64,000 bases of DNA from Gari tellinella. Its lineage: Eukaryota > Mollusca > Bivalvia > Cardiida > Psammobiidae. The stretch lies in the NCBI GenBank assembly GCA_922989275.2, contig OV277868.1:51272216-51336215 (forward strand), in the 5' to 3' direction. Position numbers and translations under genes: made by a program. Position 1 is the first letter of the stretch. Each line of letters opens with the position of its first letter. Below are positions 21,507 through 32,401 of the stretch, piece by piece. Under the pieces are notes generated by a model. The model had not been told where the DNA came from and did not search any database. It saw nothing but the letters and a program-made list of their open reading frames with translations.

Positions 21507-22219
21507 AATGGATATTTCTGATTATTTTCAGTCACCCTTCTTAAACACTGAATGCAAGCTACACAGATTATAGGAATCCGTCATACATGTAGGTCTTCAT
21601 CTATGATAAAAAAAATTCCCGAGGGTCAGAAATTCACGAAGGGACCAGGCTATGCCGAGTCACTGAGTGGAGTTCTGATCCCGAGGATTATCCAGAATGA
21701 ATTGACGTATGTTGAAAATATATTTTTGAGTTTTATCCCAATATTTATTGAAATGCGTATCGAATAGATAGCCATTTGGTCAACCCGTTATAAGTTGCCA
21801 AAATGACAATAGTAATTGAACATTTATAAAGTCCTTGGATTTGGCTACGGAGTTACATAAGTCATTGGTTTGGCGAATGTTTATAGCAAGAATTGAAATA
21901 TGTAGTAATTTTTTGATTTGGTGGCATCTGATCGACAAGGGGGGGTAATTTGACGATTCTATATCCGAACGCTATAATTTTTATTTTGACACGGAAAGCG
22001 TCTGTTTACAGTATATATACATTGTATATTGAACCGGGTCTGTCATTGATAGCCTCCTGTGTTCATTGTTTAGCTGTTTCGCTGCCAAATTAATCGAGAG
22101 ATTTTTACTCCTTCACCGTTTCATTGTCGTCTGTTTCAATTTTGTTTCGAATCGTCAGTGTGCTGGCAAATCTTAGACAGTAACGACTGGCAGCCTTTGC
22201 TTTGACTATAAAACATATA
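21507..22219. other. Unassigned DNA
   Basis: No supported gene. The interval 22040-22200 has CATTGTTTAGCTGTTTCG and AATTAATCGAGAG, a possible conserved regulatory stretch, judged only by texture. Confidence 0.3.
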
Positions 22220-22378
22220 CAGTAGAACCTCTCTATTACGACCACTAAAAAGAAGGCCAATTGTCTGTATAAAAGACAGGTGACAGCTTAAAGCAATGTG
22301 AAAGTGAAACAGAAAGCTCCTGTCTTAAACGACTAATATTTGACACAATTTAGTGGTCGTAATAGAGAGGTTCTACAG
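22220..22378. mobile_element. Ta-alpha MITE, half of hairpin deleted
   Basis: Ends CAGTAGAACCTCTCTATTAC and GTAATAGAGAGGTTCTAC with TA flank. Only one arm (AAACAGAAAGCTCCTG) of the core is left. Confidence 0.75.
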
Positions 22379-22674
22379 TATATGGCAATTTAAACAATTT
22401 GAAAAAACCCCTAGCAAGACCAAAGAGTTCGCACTGACAATGAAAAGAAATAAGGAGACATAAATGACTTTCAGACAGAGCCTACTTGATAAGACGTTTA
22501 AAGCAACCATAGTTTAGCTTTATTTCTTCTTTATTAACACCCAAAATTATACTAAAACACATTTTGTTAAGTCCCGCACCCGCTTACATCATTGCGCAAT
22601 AATCTCACTTGGTTAATGATACGTACTCTAAGTCATATACATTTGAAACTTCAAAAGCAAACCAATAACATGTG
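22379..22674. other. Unassigned DNA
   Basis: Nothing recognised. Confidence 0.5.
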
Positions 22675-22750
22675 TCGCGATAGTCTAGTGGTTAACGCGT
22701 ACGACTGAGAAGCTGTGAAATCTGAGGTCAGAGAACGGAATCCCTTCGAA
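22675..22750 (+). repeat. tRNA-like SINE head
   Basis: GCGATAGTCTAGTGGTTAACGC is a good A-box/D-arm sequence. The B-box position reads CAGAGAACGGAATCCC, degenerate. Best read as a decayed tRNA-derived SINE rather than a tRNA gene. Confidence 0.45.
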
Positions 22751-23139
22751 TGCAAAACTTGTTTCATGTTTATTTGCTGTTTATAATCAAGTCGAGCTAT
22801 TGTCTCCACTATGTCGCCTGCGTCGTTACTGTACGTCTTTAGGTTATTATTTTTAAGACAATATTTCTCAGTATCTATCTTAGGTACCTGTTTTAAGTTT
22901 GGAACACTTGTTCAGTATTCGGGACAATTTACACCAGATAATTCACTATTATTCCATAGGTAGGGAGTACCTTAAATTTAATAATGTGATGAGCTTATAC
23001 CACTGTGTACACAGCATTGATTTATATAACACTGAAGAGCCGTAATGGCGAAACATATTTGTTAGTAGATTATCACATTAAAACTTACATATCAAGGCAT
23101 GTGAAGTCATTTATTTAATTTTTCCGATATATATATATA
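22751..23139. other. Unassigned DNA
   Basis: Contains ACTGAAGAGCCGTAATGGCGAAAC near 23030 (split here: ACTGAAGAGCC, then GTAATGGCGAAAC), a motif of the CTGANGA-stem-GAAA form discussed in the findings. Confidence 0.4.
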
Positions 23140-23635
23140 TCTGCGAATCAAATCTTTTTTTGATCCAGTGCTACGAAAGGTCGTTTGTAGACGTCTATTT
23201 ATAATTTTATATATATAAGGTAGAGAAATATATAAACAGACATCTACAAACGACCTTTCGTAGCACTGGATCAAAAAAAGATTTGATTCGCAGAATAAGA
23301 ATGGTTTTAAGATATGGTTGAGATATAATTTACTCTTACAGTGCTGCAATGTTCTAACTAAATATATATTTTCATTGTGTACAACGACATTTTATGAAAA
23401 CATCTGACTTGTTTTAAAACCAAAACAAGTTCATTGCATTATTGCATATCCCCTGATGAAGACGTAACTGTCGAAAGCGCTCGGGAAAATATATATTTAG
23501 TTAGAACATATTATATCTCAACCATATCTTAAAACCATTCTTATTCTGCGAATCAAATCTTGTTTTGATCCAGTGCTACGAAAGGTCGTTTGTAGATGTC
23601 TGTTTATATATGTCTCTACCTTACATTTTGTTTGA
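23140..23635. repeat. Compound inverted repeat, three arms
   Basis: Arm 1 (23140-23200) is inverted relative to arm 2 (23213-23372), and arm 3 (23485-23632) is inverted relative to arm 2. All share CTGCGAATCAAATC...GATCCAGTGCTACG...GGTCGTTTGTAGA. The 110-base loop contains CCCCTGATGAAGACG. The arms are nearly identical, so the structure is recent. Confidence 0.8.
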
Positions 23636-24075
23636 GGTACTTTTGTTATACTTTTAAGTACAAACCAGACCAATTAGGTATCAAAATGCGCAAAAATGTA
23701 TGGGCTACATAATGGAGTATTTTTAATTGTGGTTTGATAATTCACAAAGCACAATTTATGTGAGTGAAAGACAATGGTGTAAAGAGTAAAAGTTGCTTAT
23801 TTGGAAAGACTTCATGTCAAATATCAAAGCGTAAGACCTCACAGTATGATACACGAAGCTTAGTCGATGGCAAACCGACAGTTACAAAATATTACAAGTC
23901 TGCAACTTTTACTTTTCACCTCTCGTCTTTCACACTGAAAATTAAGATGTGCAAATAATCAAATCACAATTAAATATACACCATCGTTAAGCAAGTACAT
24001 TTTTGCGCATTTTGATACCAAATTTGTCTATGCTTTGAACTTTTAAGAATAACAAAGGTCCCTCAAACTAAATGT
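23623..24075. mobile_element. Terminal-inverted-repeat element, 0.45 kb
   Basis: About 80-base inverted ends: ACATTTTGTTTGAGG...TATCAAAATGCGCAAAAATG at the left and the matching complement at 23995-24075. The interior has an unremarkable open frame (64 codons) without known domain. Confidence 0.75.
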
Positions 24076-24398
24076 ACATTTTTTTTATCATGTTACCTTT
24101 CATATAGGCACGTAGGGTGTCATAGCTGAGCAAGCTTTCAATGCTATGGCACACAAGAGAAAGACTTCTATAAATACGGCAATGGCAAGAAACACGCATA
24201 AACAATATGGCAATAACGGTAAAGCAAACGATAAAATTTGGCAATGAAAGGGTTAAAAAAGAGAGACTATTGCTAATTGCAAGTCAAGAGACTATTGCTG
24301 CAAGCCAAACATACAGTCTTTAGGAGCTTAAAGCATAACTTATATATTGCAGTCCTATAAATTATGGCGTGTGTATGGTAACTTTTTTAAGCATCGCA

Positions 24399-24603
24399 TA
24401 ACCCCTTTACATATTTACCCAGAGTACAGTTCTTTTCAAACAGCTTGGATTCTGATCAGACGTCGCGTAGCGCGGCGTCTGACCAGGATTCAAACTGTTT
24501 GACACTCATTTCAATATTTTCTTAAGTAAATATTCTTAAAATTTAACCATCGCAGACGACAATAGTTTTAAAGCGGGTGACGTCATGGCAGTCAAGGAGT
24601 TAA
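24399..24603. mobile_element. Pb-beta1 MITE
   Basis: Left end ATAACCCCTTTACATA, right end GTGACGTCATGGCAGTC...GTTAA, tip CGTCGCGTAGCGCGGCG. The left TTAA is mutated to ATAA. Confidence 0.75.
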
Positions 24604-24641
24604 GGCAGACACCACAATACCATGACACCTTCTGTGCTAGT

Positions 24642-24821
24642 TTACAAATGGCGGCGTTTGAACTGCCTGTGGACTAGACAGTATGATACATGATGAGATT
24701 GCGGGCATCGTGGCCGGTAGGTGAGGAAAAGGTCTGCAACATTTCCACAGTGACAGCTAACGTGGCGGCAGAACTCGGCCAGCTTCCCCTGCACAGTCTC
24801 CACCACTATTGCTCTACTCAT
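24642..24821 (-). other. GC-rich exon-like open frame (59 codons)
   Basis: The minus strand reads ATG at 24821 to TAA at 24642 with a GC-rich third position and several Cys/His (EFCRHVSCHCGNVADLF), unlike its AT-rich surroundings. The plus strand has a good donor-like GTAGGTGAGG at 24716 and an ATGGCGGCG at 24649. Either strand could hold a host exon, or this is a CpG-rich relic. I recognise no family. Confidence 0.3.
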
Positions 24822-24825
24822 GACC

Positions 24826-25017
24826 CAGGGCTCCAGATAAGAGGTAGTAAACTGAACAAATCCAATATTTTCTCACTCATTTCAGCACCAACTCCTATGG
24901 TGTTACTACTCATTCGAATTGTCTCGAAGAGACAATTCGAATGAGTAGTGACACCATAGGGTATAATGCAGAAATAAGGATTTTGATTTTGCAATACTCC
25001 CCTTATCTAGAGCTCTG
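24826..25017. mobile_element. Hat1 MITE
   Basis: Ends CAGGGCTCCAGATAAG and CTTATCTAGAGCTCTG, flanked by TGACC on each side. The centre is a perfect palindrome CCTATGGTGT...GAATTGTCTCGAAGAGACAATTC. Confidence 0.8.
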
Positions 25018-25293
25018 TGACCCGAAACATTGGCAGTCTATGTCCGCTTTAACCCCTGGTTCAAACTGGTACGCAGAACCCAAACAATGCTCTGGTTTAT
25101 TTATCGTGCCGTTCGGGTGTCACAATGGATTCCCAGTGCAACTACGAATCCGGTTTTTTGCTCTTAATGAACTGCTAGATTTGCACGACAGCGGTCGATG
25201 GTTTTTTCGTAGTTCATTTGGTTGTATGCGTGACCTTGAGTAAAACTGCACAGTGCAGATTGGTACTACCGTAAAAACTCTCAAACTTGGAAC
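25018..25293. other. DNA between two Hat1 copies
   Basis: An open frame continues here from the upstream MITE but shows no domain; nothing else recognised. Confidence 0.4.
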
Positions 25294-25495
25294 CAGGGTT
25301 CCAGATAGGGGGTGTACTTCAAAAACTAAAATCTTTATTTCTGCTTTGAGTCCTATGGTGTCACTACTCATTAGAATCGTCTCGAAGAGACGATTCTAAT
25401 GAGTAGTAACACCATAGGATTTGGTGCTAAAGTGAGTGAGAAAATGTTTGAATTGTTCAGTTTACTCCCTCTTATCTGGAACTCTATTCCTTGAT
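25294..25495. mobile_element. Hat1 MITE (opposite orientation)
   Basis: Ends CAGGGTTCCAGATAGG and CTTATCTGGAACTCTA; palindrome GAATCGTCTCGAAGAGACGATTC. Inverted relative to the copy 280 bases to its left. Confidence 0.8.
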
Positions 25496-25999
25496 TGACC
25501 GGAACAGAAATATAGTTATGAAACAATAAAAAAATGTTTAATCGATGTTAAGAATCACCTGTTTGTCAAAGACCTTCAATGTGTAAATTGATAGAATTTA
25601 TGAAATCAACATATATATAATGTTTTGTATTATTGAGTTATTTATATATAAGAGATGCTCTTAAGACATGCCTATAATGAAAATAAATGATGTGTCTGTC
25701 CTCATAATGTCACGTTATGTTATCTATTTGTGAATATTGATAATGTAATTTGTACAAATCTGAAAGAAATTATGTTCTGTTCTATATTAACACAAATTAA
25801 ACGTCGCGTGTAAGTTTTGTTTGTTTGGACATACTCTTTATCTACTTATTTAAATTAAGTTGTGAAATACATCTTATCCTGAATATAAGGTGTTGTTGAA
25901 ATGGATTTGTGTCATTCTAATTATATTATAGTAAATCAAATGTTTAGCGAATACAAAAATAAAAATAGGTATGCCAAAATTTTCAAAAATATGTAGATA
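25496..25999. other. Unassigned AT-rich DNA
   Basis: No gene or repeat recognised. Confidence 0.5.
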
Positions 26000-26257
26000 C
26001 AGTGCCCCCTCCCTACAACGGCTCTCCCAATAACGAATCCCTCCTTACAACGACCCTTGATGCAGTTCCCTAAACAGGACAATTATGTCCAACATATTCC
26101 CGGCTGCAATGTCGTCTGCTGTTTTTCTCAAAGTTACGTTATGGACATTTTGCTAAAAATAGACTTAATGATGAGTGAAAAACAGCTTGAATCCAGATCA
26201 AGCGCCGTAACAACGCACATAATTTGTGTCTCCCGTTGGGTGTCGTTGGGAGTGCTG
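26000..26257. mobile_element. Ta-beta2 MITE, hairpin half deleted
   Basis: Ends CAGTGCCCCCTCCCTACAAC and GTCGTTGGGAGTGCTG with TA flanks. Only one arm (AACAGCTTGAATCCAGATC) of the beta core remains. Confidence 0.75.
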
Positions 26258-26343
26258 TAACGTAATTCCACTTTCAGTCTGGATCGGTCATTAAGAAACA
26301 CGATGACTGATCAAGATCGTAGTTTACACTGCTAAGTAGGAGT

Positions 26344-26590
26344 TTAACCACGTGACTGTCAACTCCGACAACACAAACGCTTACAAACAGTTTTGATCTT
26401 GATCAGACGCCGCGTCACGTGGCGTCTGATCATGATCAAAACTGTTTGTTACTCATGTAAATGCTTATTCAGTTAAAAACACACAAAACTCCAAATTCTA
26501 TAAATAAAATCATATGCTATATTTTAGCAGACGATATTATTGCAGTGATTGTTGTACCCGTTACGACGTCATTATGACGGAGAGGTTTAA
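26344..26590. mobile_element. Pb-beta1 MITE
   Basis: TTAA at both edges, CCACGTGACTGTC at the left, ACGACGTCATTATGACGG at the right. Long hairpin AAACAGTTTTGATC...GATCAAAACTGTTT with tip CGCCGCGTCACGTGGCG. Confidence 0.8.
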
Positions 26591-26923
26591 AGAAACTACG
26601 AACAACGTCATACTGAGTGTCTTACATATAATCACGCTGATTGGACGAGAGTTCAATTTGGTGCATGTTTTTTCTCTGGCTATACCTAAATTAACCACTA
26701 ATTCTATTTCCGTTCTTGATTTGGAAAAATATGCTGCATTGGTCAATGATTGCAATTGATACATGTACAAAAAAAGGTTTTTAAACTACCATGTTATTTT
26801 ACCTATATTATGGAAACTAACAGAAGCGCTTATCACAATCAACAGTAACGTCCTATAGTAACAATGACTATTACTCAATAGAGGATAATCAATTCTATAA
26901 CCCTATATAGCGACGACTATATC
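26591..26923. other. Unassigned DNA
   Basis: An open frame at 26514-26759 has no recognised domain. Confidence 0.45.
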
Positions 26924-27647
26924 TATGGAACGCCGCAGCTGTCTTATGCTCAGGTCGGAAATGTTGTCTTGTTGAAACAGTATGTCGCCATGTCAAATGC
27001 ATACGTTATCCTGTTGAACTATCATTTTATTATGTAAAACGAGTAACCTGTCTTCTTCAAAACAAGTGTTGTTAGGTAAAACTGTTATGTCATTATGTTG
27101 AATAATTACGTCATCTTGTTAAATTCGAATGCGAGTATGTCCATTCTGAAAGCTATCTTGTTATAATTGCTTGTCCTTATTTTAGGTTAATATGCTGTCC
27201 TTTTGAAAGGGTACGTTGTTTTGTTCAATGAAATAGTGATCATGTTGAATGTGCATGTTGTCTTGTTCAAACAGTATGTCATTTTGTTATTCAGCATGTG
27301 GTTTTCACGAAACAGTGTGTCGTTATGTCAAATACATATGGGCCGTTCCATGCGAAAACCAGCATTAGTGACCAAAAATGTCATTTTTAGTTTTTAACGT
27401 TTTCTAAATCTACAGTCATTGCTGAGCAGTATAAAAGTTATTTGACGATTTTCTTATGCATATTAAGAAAGTTAGAGCTATTTAAAGTCAGAGGGTATCT
27501 TCGTTTTGAGCGACGTTACGTTCAAGGTTTTGACGTCATGTTTGATACGCTTGGTTGCACATGTATCAATTGACGTCATGTTTGATGTACGTTTAACTAT
27601 TTACCTACGTACATTAAAATTTATATTATGATGAATACAGTAAAAAC

Positions 27648-27780
27648 TCTCTATTACGACCACTAAATTACATAATTGAGTTTGTGCTTAATGCAGATGA
27701 CTGCTTAAAGCAAGATGAAAGTAACACAGAAAGCTCATTTACTTTTACCTCGCTTTAAGATGTCACCTGTCTCTATAGAT
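27648..27780. mobile_element. Ta-alpha MITE, truncated
   Basis: Left end CAGTAAAAACTCTCTATTAC after TA, one hairpin arm AACACAGAAAGCTC, and CCTCGCTTTAAGATGTCACC; right end missing. Confidence 0.65.
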
Positions 27781-27950
27781 ATTTTACTTCCAAGATTCCG
27801 TCATGACTTGTAAAGTCACAATTTACGGGTACATGCGCCACATATAAAGTTAAACATGAGCCACATATAAAGCTTAACTGGGCGTTGACACAGCTCATGC
27901 TGCCTCACATAGGTTCGCACACATCTGTACAAATGAATGAGCGAATAAAT

Positions 27951-28237
27951 GACTTTATTTAAAACATTTCCTCAGTTCTTTGATTGATTCCGTCTTCATT
28001 GTACTCGACGGGCGTGAAAATAATTGTAAAAGCATAAAGCAAATGTAATAGCAATCTCACTCTCGCTAGAGAGGCCCTGACATACTCATACCTGAGAGCT
28101 TTTTCAATGGGTATTCTATCCAACTTAGTAAATATAAGAAACGGGCCGCACATGAGATACATGTACTTCAGTGGTTCTTTGCTAGAGGTATGAACAGCCT
28201 GATTAGGTGTTATCACCGAAAGTATTGTTGTCAGCAA
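27951..28237 (-). repeat. Repeat R1, copy 1, with an open frame of 92 codons
   Basis: Read on the minus strand the frame has a protein-like composition (CGPFLIFTKLDRIPIEK) and its stop codon overlaps AATAAA, as a 3' exon might. However, the same DNA recurs, diverged and with stops, at 29440-29660 (shared G A G G C C C T G A C A T A, then GGGCC...CACATGA). A repeat is therefore more likely than a gene. I recognise no family. Confidence 0.45.
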
Positions 28238-28284
28238 GTTTCGTAAAATTCAGATTTATGCAATTTTAATTTGCAAAAAGATAA

Positions 28285-28395
28285 AGATGAGTGTCAATCA
28301 GTTTGTGTCCACATCAATTGCTGTCTGATCCATATTTGGATCCAAACCGTTTGCGATTTCTAATGAATACGGGATTATAGCAGGCAAAGGGTTAA
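28285..28395. mobile_element. Pb-beta1 MITE, partial
   Basis: GTCAATCAGTTTGTGTCC / GGATCCAAACCGTTTGC with right end GGCAAAGGGTTAA. Confidence 0.6.
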
Positions 28396-29439
28396 ATATG
28401 TAGAGACAAAGCAGTTTAATAGCAGATGAAAGAAACATGCAGATTTAAAAACTGAAAATAGTAGATCTATGAACCCTACATGACGAAGTGAGAGATTGTT
28501 ACAGCAGAAAGGCATATATCCAGCACTTGAGCAGATATATCAGGGCAGGCTAGAAACCCCATGAAAACAGCAAAAGCGAAATCTTTCTACATGGTGGATC
28601 CAGAAATAAAGTAAACATTAAAAACGCCATTTTTGTAGCACGACGGGAACAAGACTAAGGGAGACACACAATATTAGATACACAAGCATTACATCACATA
28701 ATCTTATGGTTATATGACGTCATATTGTGACGCTGATCGGAATGTAGAAATTTCCCACGGTCGTATATAGAAATACAGTAGCACATCTGAAAACCGGACA
28801 CAAACACCAACGGTTCCCTAACATGTAGTCGTCCAATGTAGCGCGATTACATTACAGAAAACTCATATAAGAGCTATCTGCAACACAACCGCAACCCTAA
28901 ATGCATACATACGCGTAAGATCCCTTTTTCAAATCTCAGAAGTGTCCGGATATCATAGGTTTACCTGTAATATTAATCAAGACACGTTCGAACCCCAAAT
29001 AAGACAAGAGGACATAGCCCCTTTATGCAAACAGCTCACAACCACATCAGACCCTTAGTGTCTCAGCCCCTATATTGTGTGTTAATACTGGCTACCACCA
29101 GCATGGACTATAGCCGCGGCACTACACAAGGAACCACGTCGGCTTGGCGTTTTCAATATATATCTGTGTTGCCGTTTGAATAAGACCGAATTCATTTATC
29201 AGTGTAGCTATAAAGTTGACTGCTGTTATGCTTTCCAGTTCCTTGAGATTAGAATTGTTTCCTAATCAAAACGAACAAAACCACAGACGATGACCCTGTG
29301 TCTGTAAGACACTGAGAGTACCGTTTTCTATGCTGAAAATGTTAAGACCCATACAGGGATAAATTTAGAAATTAGAAGAACGAGTCCTCGGGATGCACAT
29401 TATGCAAAAAAAGTCCTTGAGACAAAAAGACATTACCCC
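28396..29439. other. Interior of the 3.6-kb element, unassigned
   Basis: No open frame of note on either strand and no transposase motif seen. Confidence 0.45.
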
Positions 29440-29660
29440 AGCCCATTCATTGATTCCCTTCCCCATTGTTCTCACTAGGCTTGAAAATAACTGCAAGGCA
29501 TGGGAAACGTGTGCTCAGCCAATGTCAGCAATCTCAAGTTTTCTATAGAGGCCCTGACATATTCACATTCAATGGTTTTTTCAACGGGTTTTACCTACCA
29601 AACTATCAAATATAAAGTGCGGGCCTCACATGAAACGCCGAACAGATTCTTTGCCTAAAC
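29440..29660. repeat. Repeat R1, copy 2
   Basis: Direct, diverged copy of 27975-28190; GAGGCCCTGACATA and GGGCC.CACATGA are the clearest shared blocks. It carries stops in the frame open in copy 1. Confidence 0.6.
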
Positions 29661-29699
29661 ATAGTACATGTACTGTTAAAAGCATGCTGCATGCTTGGA

Positions 29700-29858
29700 A
29701 ATTTCATTGTAGCTCTCCCACCTAAGCCTGTAGCTAATATCTTTAAAACACTTAATTGTTATTACCTGTTTAGTTTGTATTACACCTTCAATTAACCTCA
29801 TGTATTCATGTGAAAACATGTACTGAGCGAAATAAAGAATTTGAATTTGAATTTGAAT
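29700..29858 (+). repeat. Retroposon 3' tail with (GAATTT)n
   Basis: GCGAAATAAAGAATTTGAATTTG is a short A-rich end followed by a hexamer repeat, as at the 3' end of LINEs and SINEs. No coding part is attached. Confidence 0.45.
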
Positions 29859-29948
29859 TTTGCTTTCACTGAAACTTTGTAGATCTACGGTGATAGGTGT
29901 TACCACCCAAGCTAGGTCAAGTAGATCTAATGTCTTTAAGGTTCAAAC

Positions 29949-30135
29949 TTAGCCCATTACCTCGTGGCATATTTTAGTTATGGAAAAAGGTGACCACTTA
30001 AAGCTAGTTGAAAGTAACGCAGAATGCGATTTAAAACGCGCATTCTGATCTACTTTCAACTTATAGTCACCTGTTTTAAGCTGCACTCTGCTAGGATATC
30101 GAAACCAGTCTTTTCAGCGGAGAAATAAATAAATC
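29949..30135. mobile_element. Pb-alpha MITE, eroded
   Basis: Left end CTTAGCCCATTACCTCGTGG, palindrome AATGCGATTTAAAACGCGCATT, right end ...CAGCGGAGAAATAAATAAA; the outermost right bases are lost. Confidence 0.6.
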
Positions 30136-32401
30136 GGTGGTCTAGAAAGGCCGTTTAAAACTTAGATCTACTGGTTCATGGGACTCACTAGTCCACGCTA
30201 GGTACAGTAAGAGACAGCGAGCTATTTTTCGACTTCAGGAGGACGGCACCCGTCAAAAGTTAACTTGTCGTCACAGGGGTTCATTGATGAGATTAGGGAT
30301 TCAAAACTTTTCAACAATTGAGTCCATGAGTATAGTTTTGAACTCGCCCGCGTGACAATTCTACATATTATACATGTACTAGCCACAGATACCCACCTAC
30401 ACACAACTTCAATTTAAACCCGTCATATAGCTGATCAGTAACCGCAATTTGATTTTTTTATTTGAACAGCGCATCTTACGCTGCACTTATCTTTATGAAA
30501 GGTGATCTTGAAACGACATGTCTTCCTACCAATGCATAACAATAGGAATGCATTTCAAAATAGATCTAGTCATCTAGATCTAGATCTACTCTAGTCTCTA
30601 GCCAAACCTTGTTTTCATAAATCATGGCGCCATTGTTTTGGTGGGCGTGTCGAGCGGTAGTTGAAGACGATTCTTTCGTGAGTAAAATTATTGATAAAAA
30701 CACCAGCACATACCAAATCATTATCGTAATGTGTTAAATAAATATAAAATTTAAGTAAATCATATCCAAAAATAACCACTAACTTCGATTTTTGAACCCG
30801 TTTACCTTCAAAATACATCATAAACACAGGCGCATAGACTCGCAAGTCGGAGTTTAAATATTGATTTTTTGACGTCACTTTAAAGCTGGATTTACCGTGA
30901 TGACGTCGTATGTCACTAATGCTGGTTTTCGCATGGAACGGCCCATATGTAATCATGTTGAACTATAATGTTATTATGTTAAACGCGTAAGTTGTCCTCT
31001 TCAAAACAAGTGTTTTTTATGTCACTTTGTTATGTCATAATGTTAAATACATACCTCATTTTGTTAAATTCAAATGTGAGTATGTCAGTTTTTGTAAGCT
31101 ATCTTGTTATAACTATATGCCATTATGTTAAACTGTTATGTTACTCTATTGAAAGGGTACGCTGTTTTGTTCACCGAAGCAGTGGTTATGTTGAATGTGT
31201 GTGCTGCCTCGTTGAAACGGTATGCCATTATGTTATTCAGCATGTTATCTTGTTGAAACAGTATGTAGTTATGTTAAATACATATATTATCATGTTGAAC
31301 TAACGTGTTATTATGTCAAACTCGTAAGTTGTCTTCATCAAAACAAGTGTTATTATGTTAACTTGTTATGTCATTATGTTGAACACATACGTCATCCTGT
31401 AACATTCAAATGTGATTATGTCAGCTCTGCATGCTATCTTGTTATAACCATATGTCATAATGTTAAACATGTTTGGCATCCCGTTGAAAGGGTACGTTTT
31501 TCTGATCACAGTTGAACTACTATGCTATTGGGTCAAATGGGTAAGTTTGTTTTCTTAAATTCAGTTAACCCGTTCAACAGGATAACGTACACGTTAAACA
31601 TAATGGCTTGTGATTATAAGAAGATAGCTTACATAACTGACATAATCACATTCTAATTTAACAGAATAACGTACCCTTTGAACAGGACAACATATTAGTC
31701 TAACATAAGGACATGTGATTATAACAAGATAGCTTACAGAACTGACATAATCACATTCTAATTTAACAAGATGACATACGACATGACGACATACTGTTTC
31801 AACAAAACCACATGCCGAATAACACAATGTCATGCTATTTGAACAAGACATCATACACATTCATCATGATCACTAATTCAATGAACAGAACAACGTACCC
31901 GTTCAACAGGATGACATATCAAGTTAACAAAATGGCATATGGTTACAAAAAGATAGCTTACAAACTGACATAATTACATTGGAATTTAACCCGATGACGT
32001 ATGTGTTCAACTTAATGTCATAACAATTTAACATAACCACACTTGTATTGAAGAAAACACTTACCCATTTGACCTTATAGCATAGTAGTTTTAACAGTGA
32101 ACATACTAACGTACCCTTTCAACAGGATAACATGTTAGTCTAACATAATGGTATTATGATTATAGCAAAATAGTTTGCAGAACTGACATAATCACATTCG
32201 ATTTTAACAAGATGACGTATCTATTTAACATAATGACATAACAATTTCACATAACAACACTTGTTTTGAAGAGGACAACTTATACGTTTGACATAATACC
32301 GTTATAGTTCAACAGGATAACATATGTTTTTGACATGACTTCATACTGTTTCAACAAGACAACATTTCCAACCTCAGCATAAGACAGCTGCGGCGTTCCA
32401 T

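Larger units (their letters stand above)
27335..30949. mobile_element. 3.6-kb element with 38-bp terminal inverted repeats
   Basis: GGGCCGTTCCATGCGAAAAC followed by CAGCATTAGTGAC at the left is repeated exactly in inverse at 30913-30950. CATATG flanks both ends and may be the target duplication. It sits inside a 21-bp repeat array, whose reading continues on either side, so its insertion is later than the foldback element. I found no transposase. It contains two diverged copies of a 0.2-kb repeat, three MITEs and a retroposon tail, so it has been in place for some time. TGACGTCA sites occur near both ends. Superfamily not assigned. Confidence 0.75.
26924..32401. mobile_element. Giant foldback element made of 21-bp repeats, split by an insertion
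   Basis: The outer ends, ATGGAACGCCGCAGCTGTCT at the left and its complement at the right (32340-32401), are inverted copies of over 60 bases. Inside both arms the DNA is a diverged tandem array with an exact 21-base step, consensus near GTNATTATGTTGAANNNNTA. I counted eleven consecutive 21-base units reading inward from the right end. The array reads one way at 26960-27340 and 30944-31566 and the other way at 31567-32370. This is the architecture of foldback (FB-like) transposons, whose long inverted repeats consist of short direct repeats. No transposase is encoded. A 3.6-kb element interrupts the left arm. Confidence 0.8.

Noticed and set aside
26924..32401. Ordinary satellite array
   Set aside because: The 21-bp units invert at a midpoint and the outer ends are unique inverted sequences, so a foldback element fits better.
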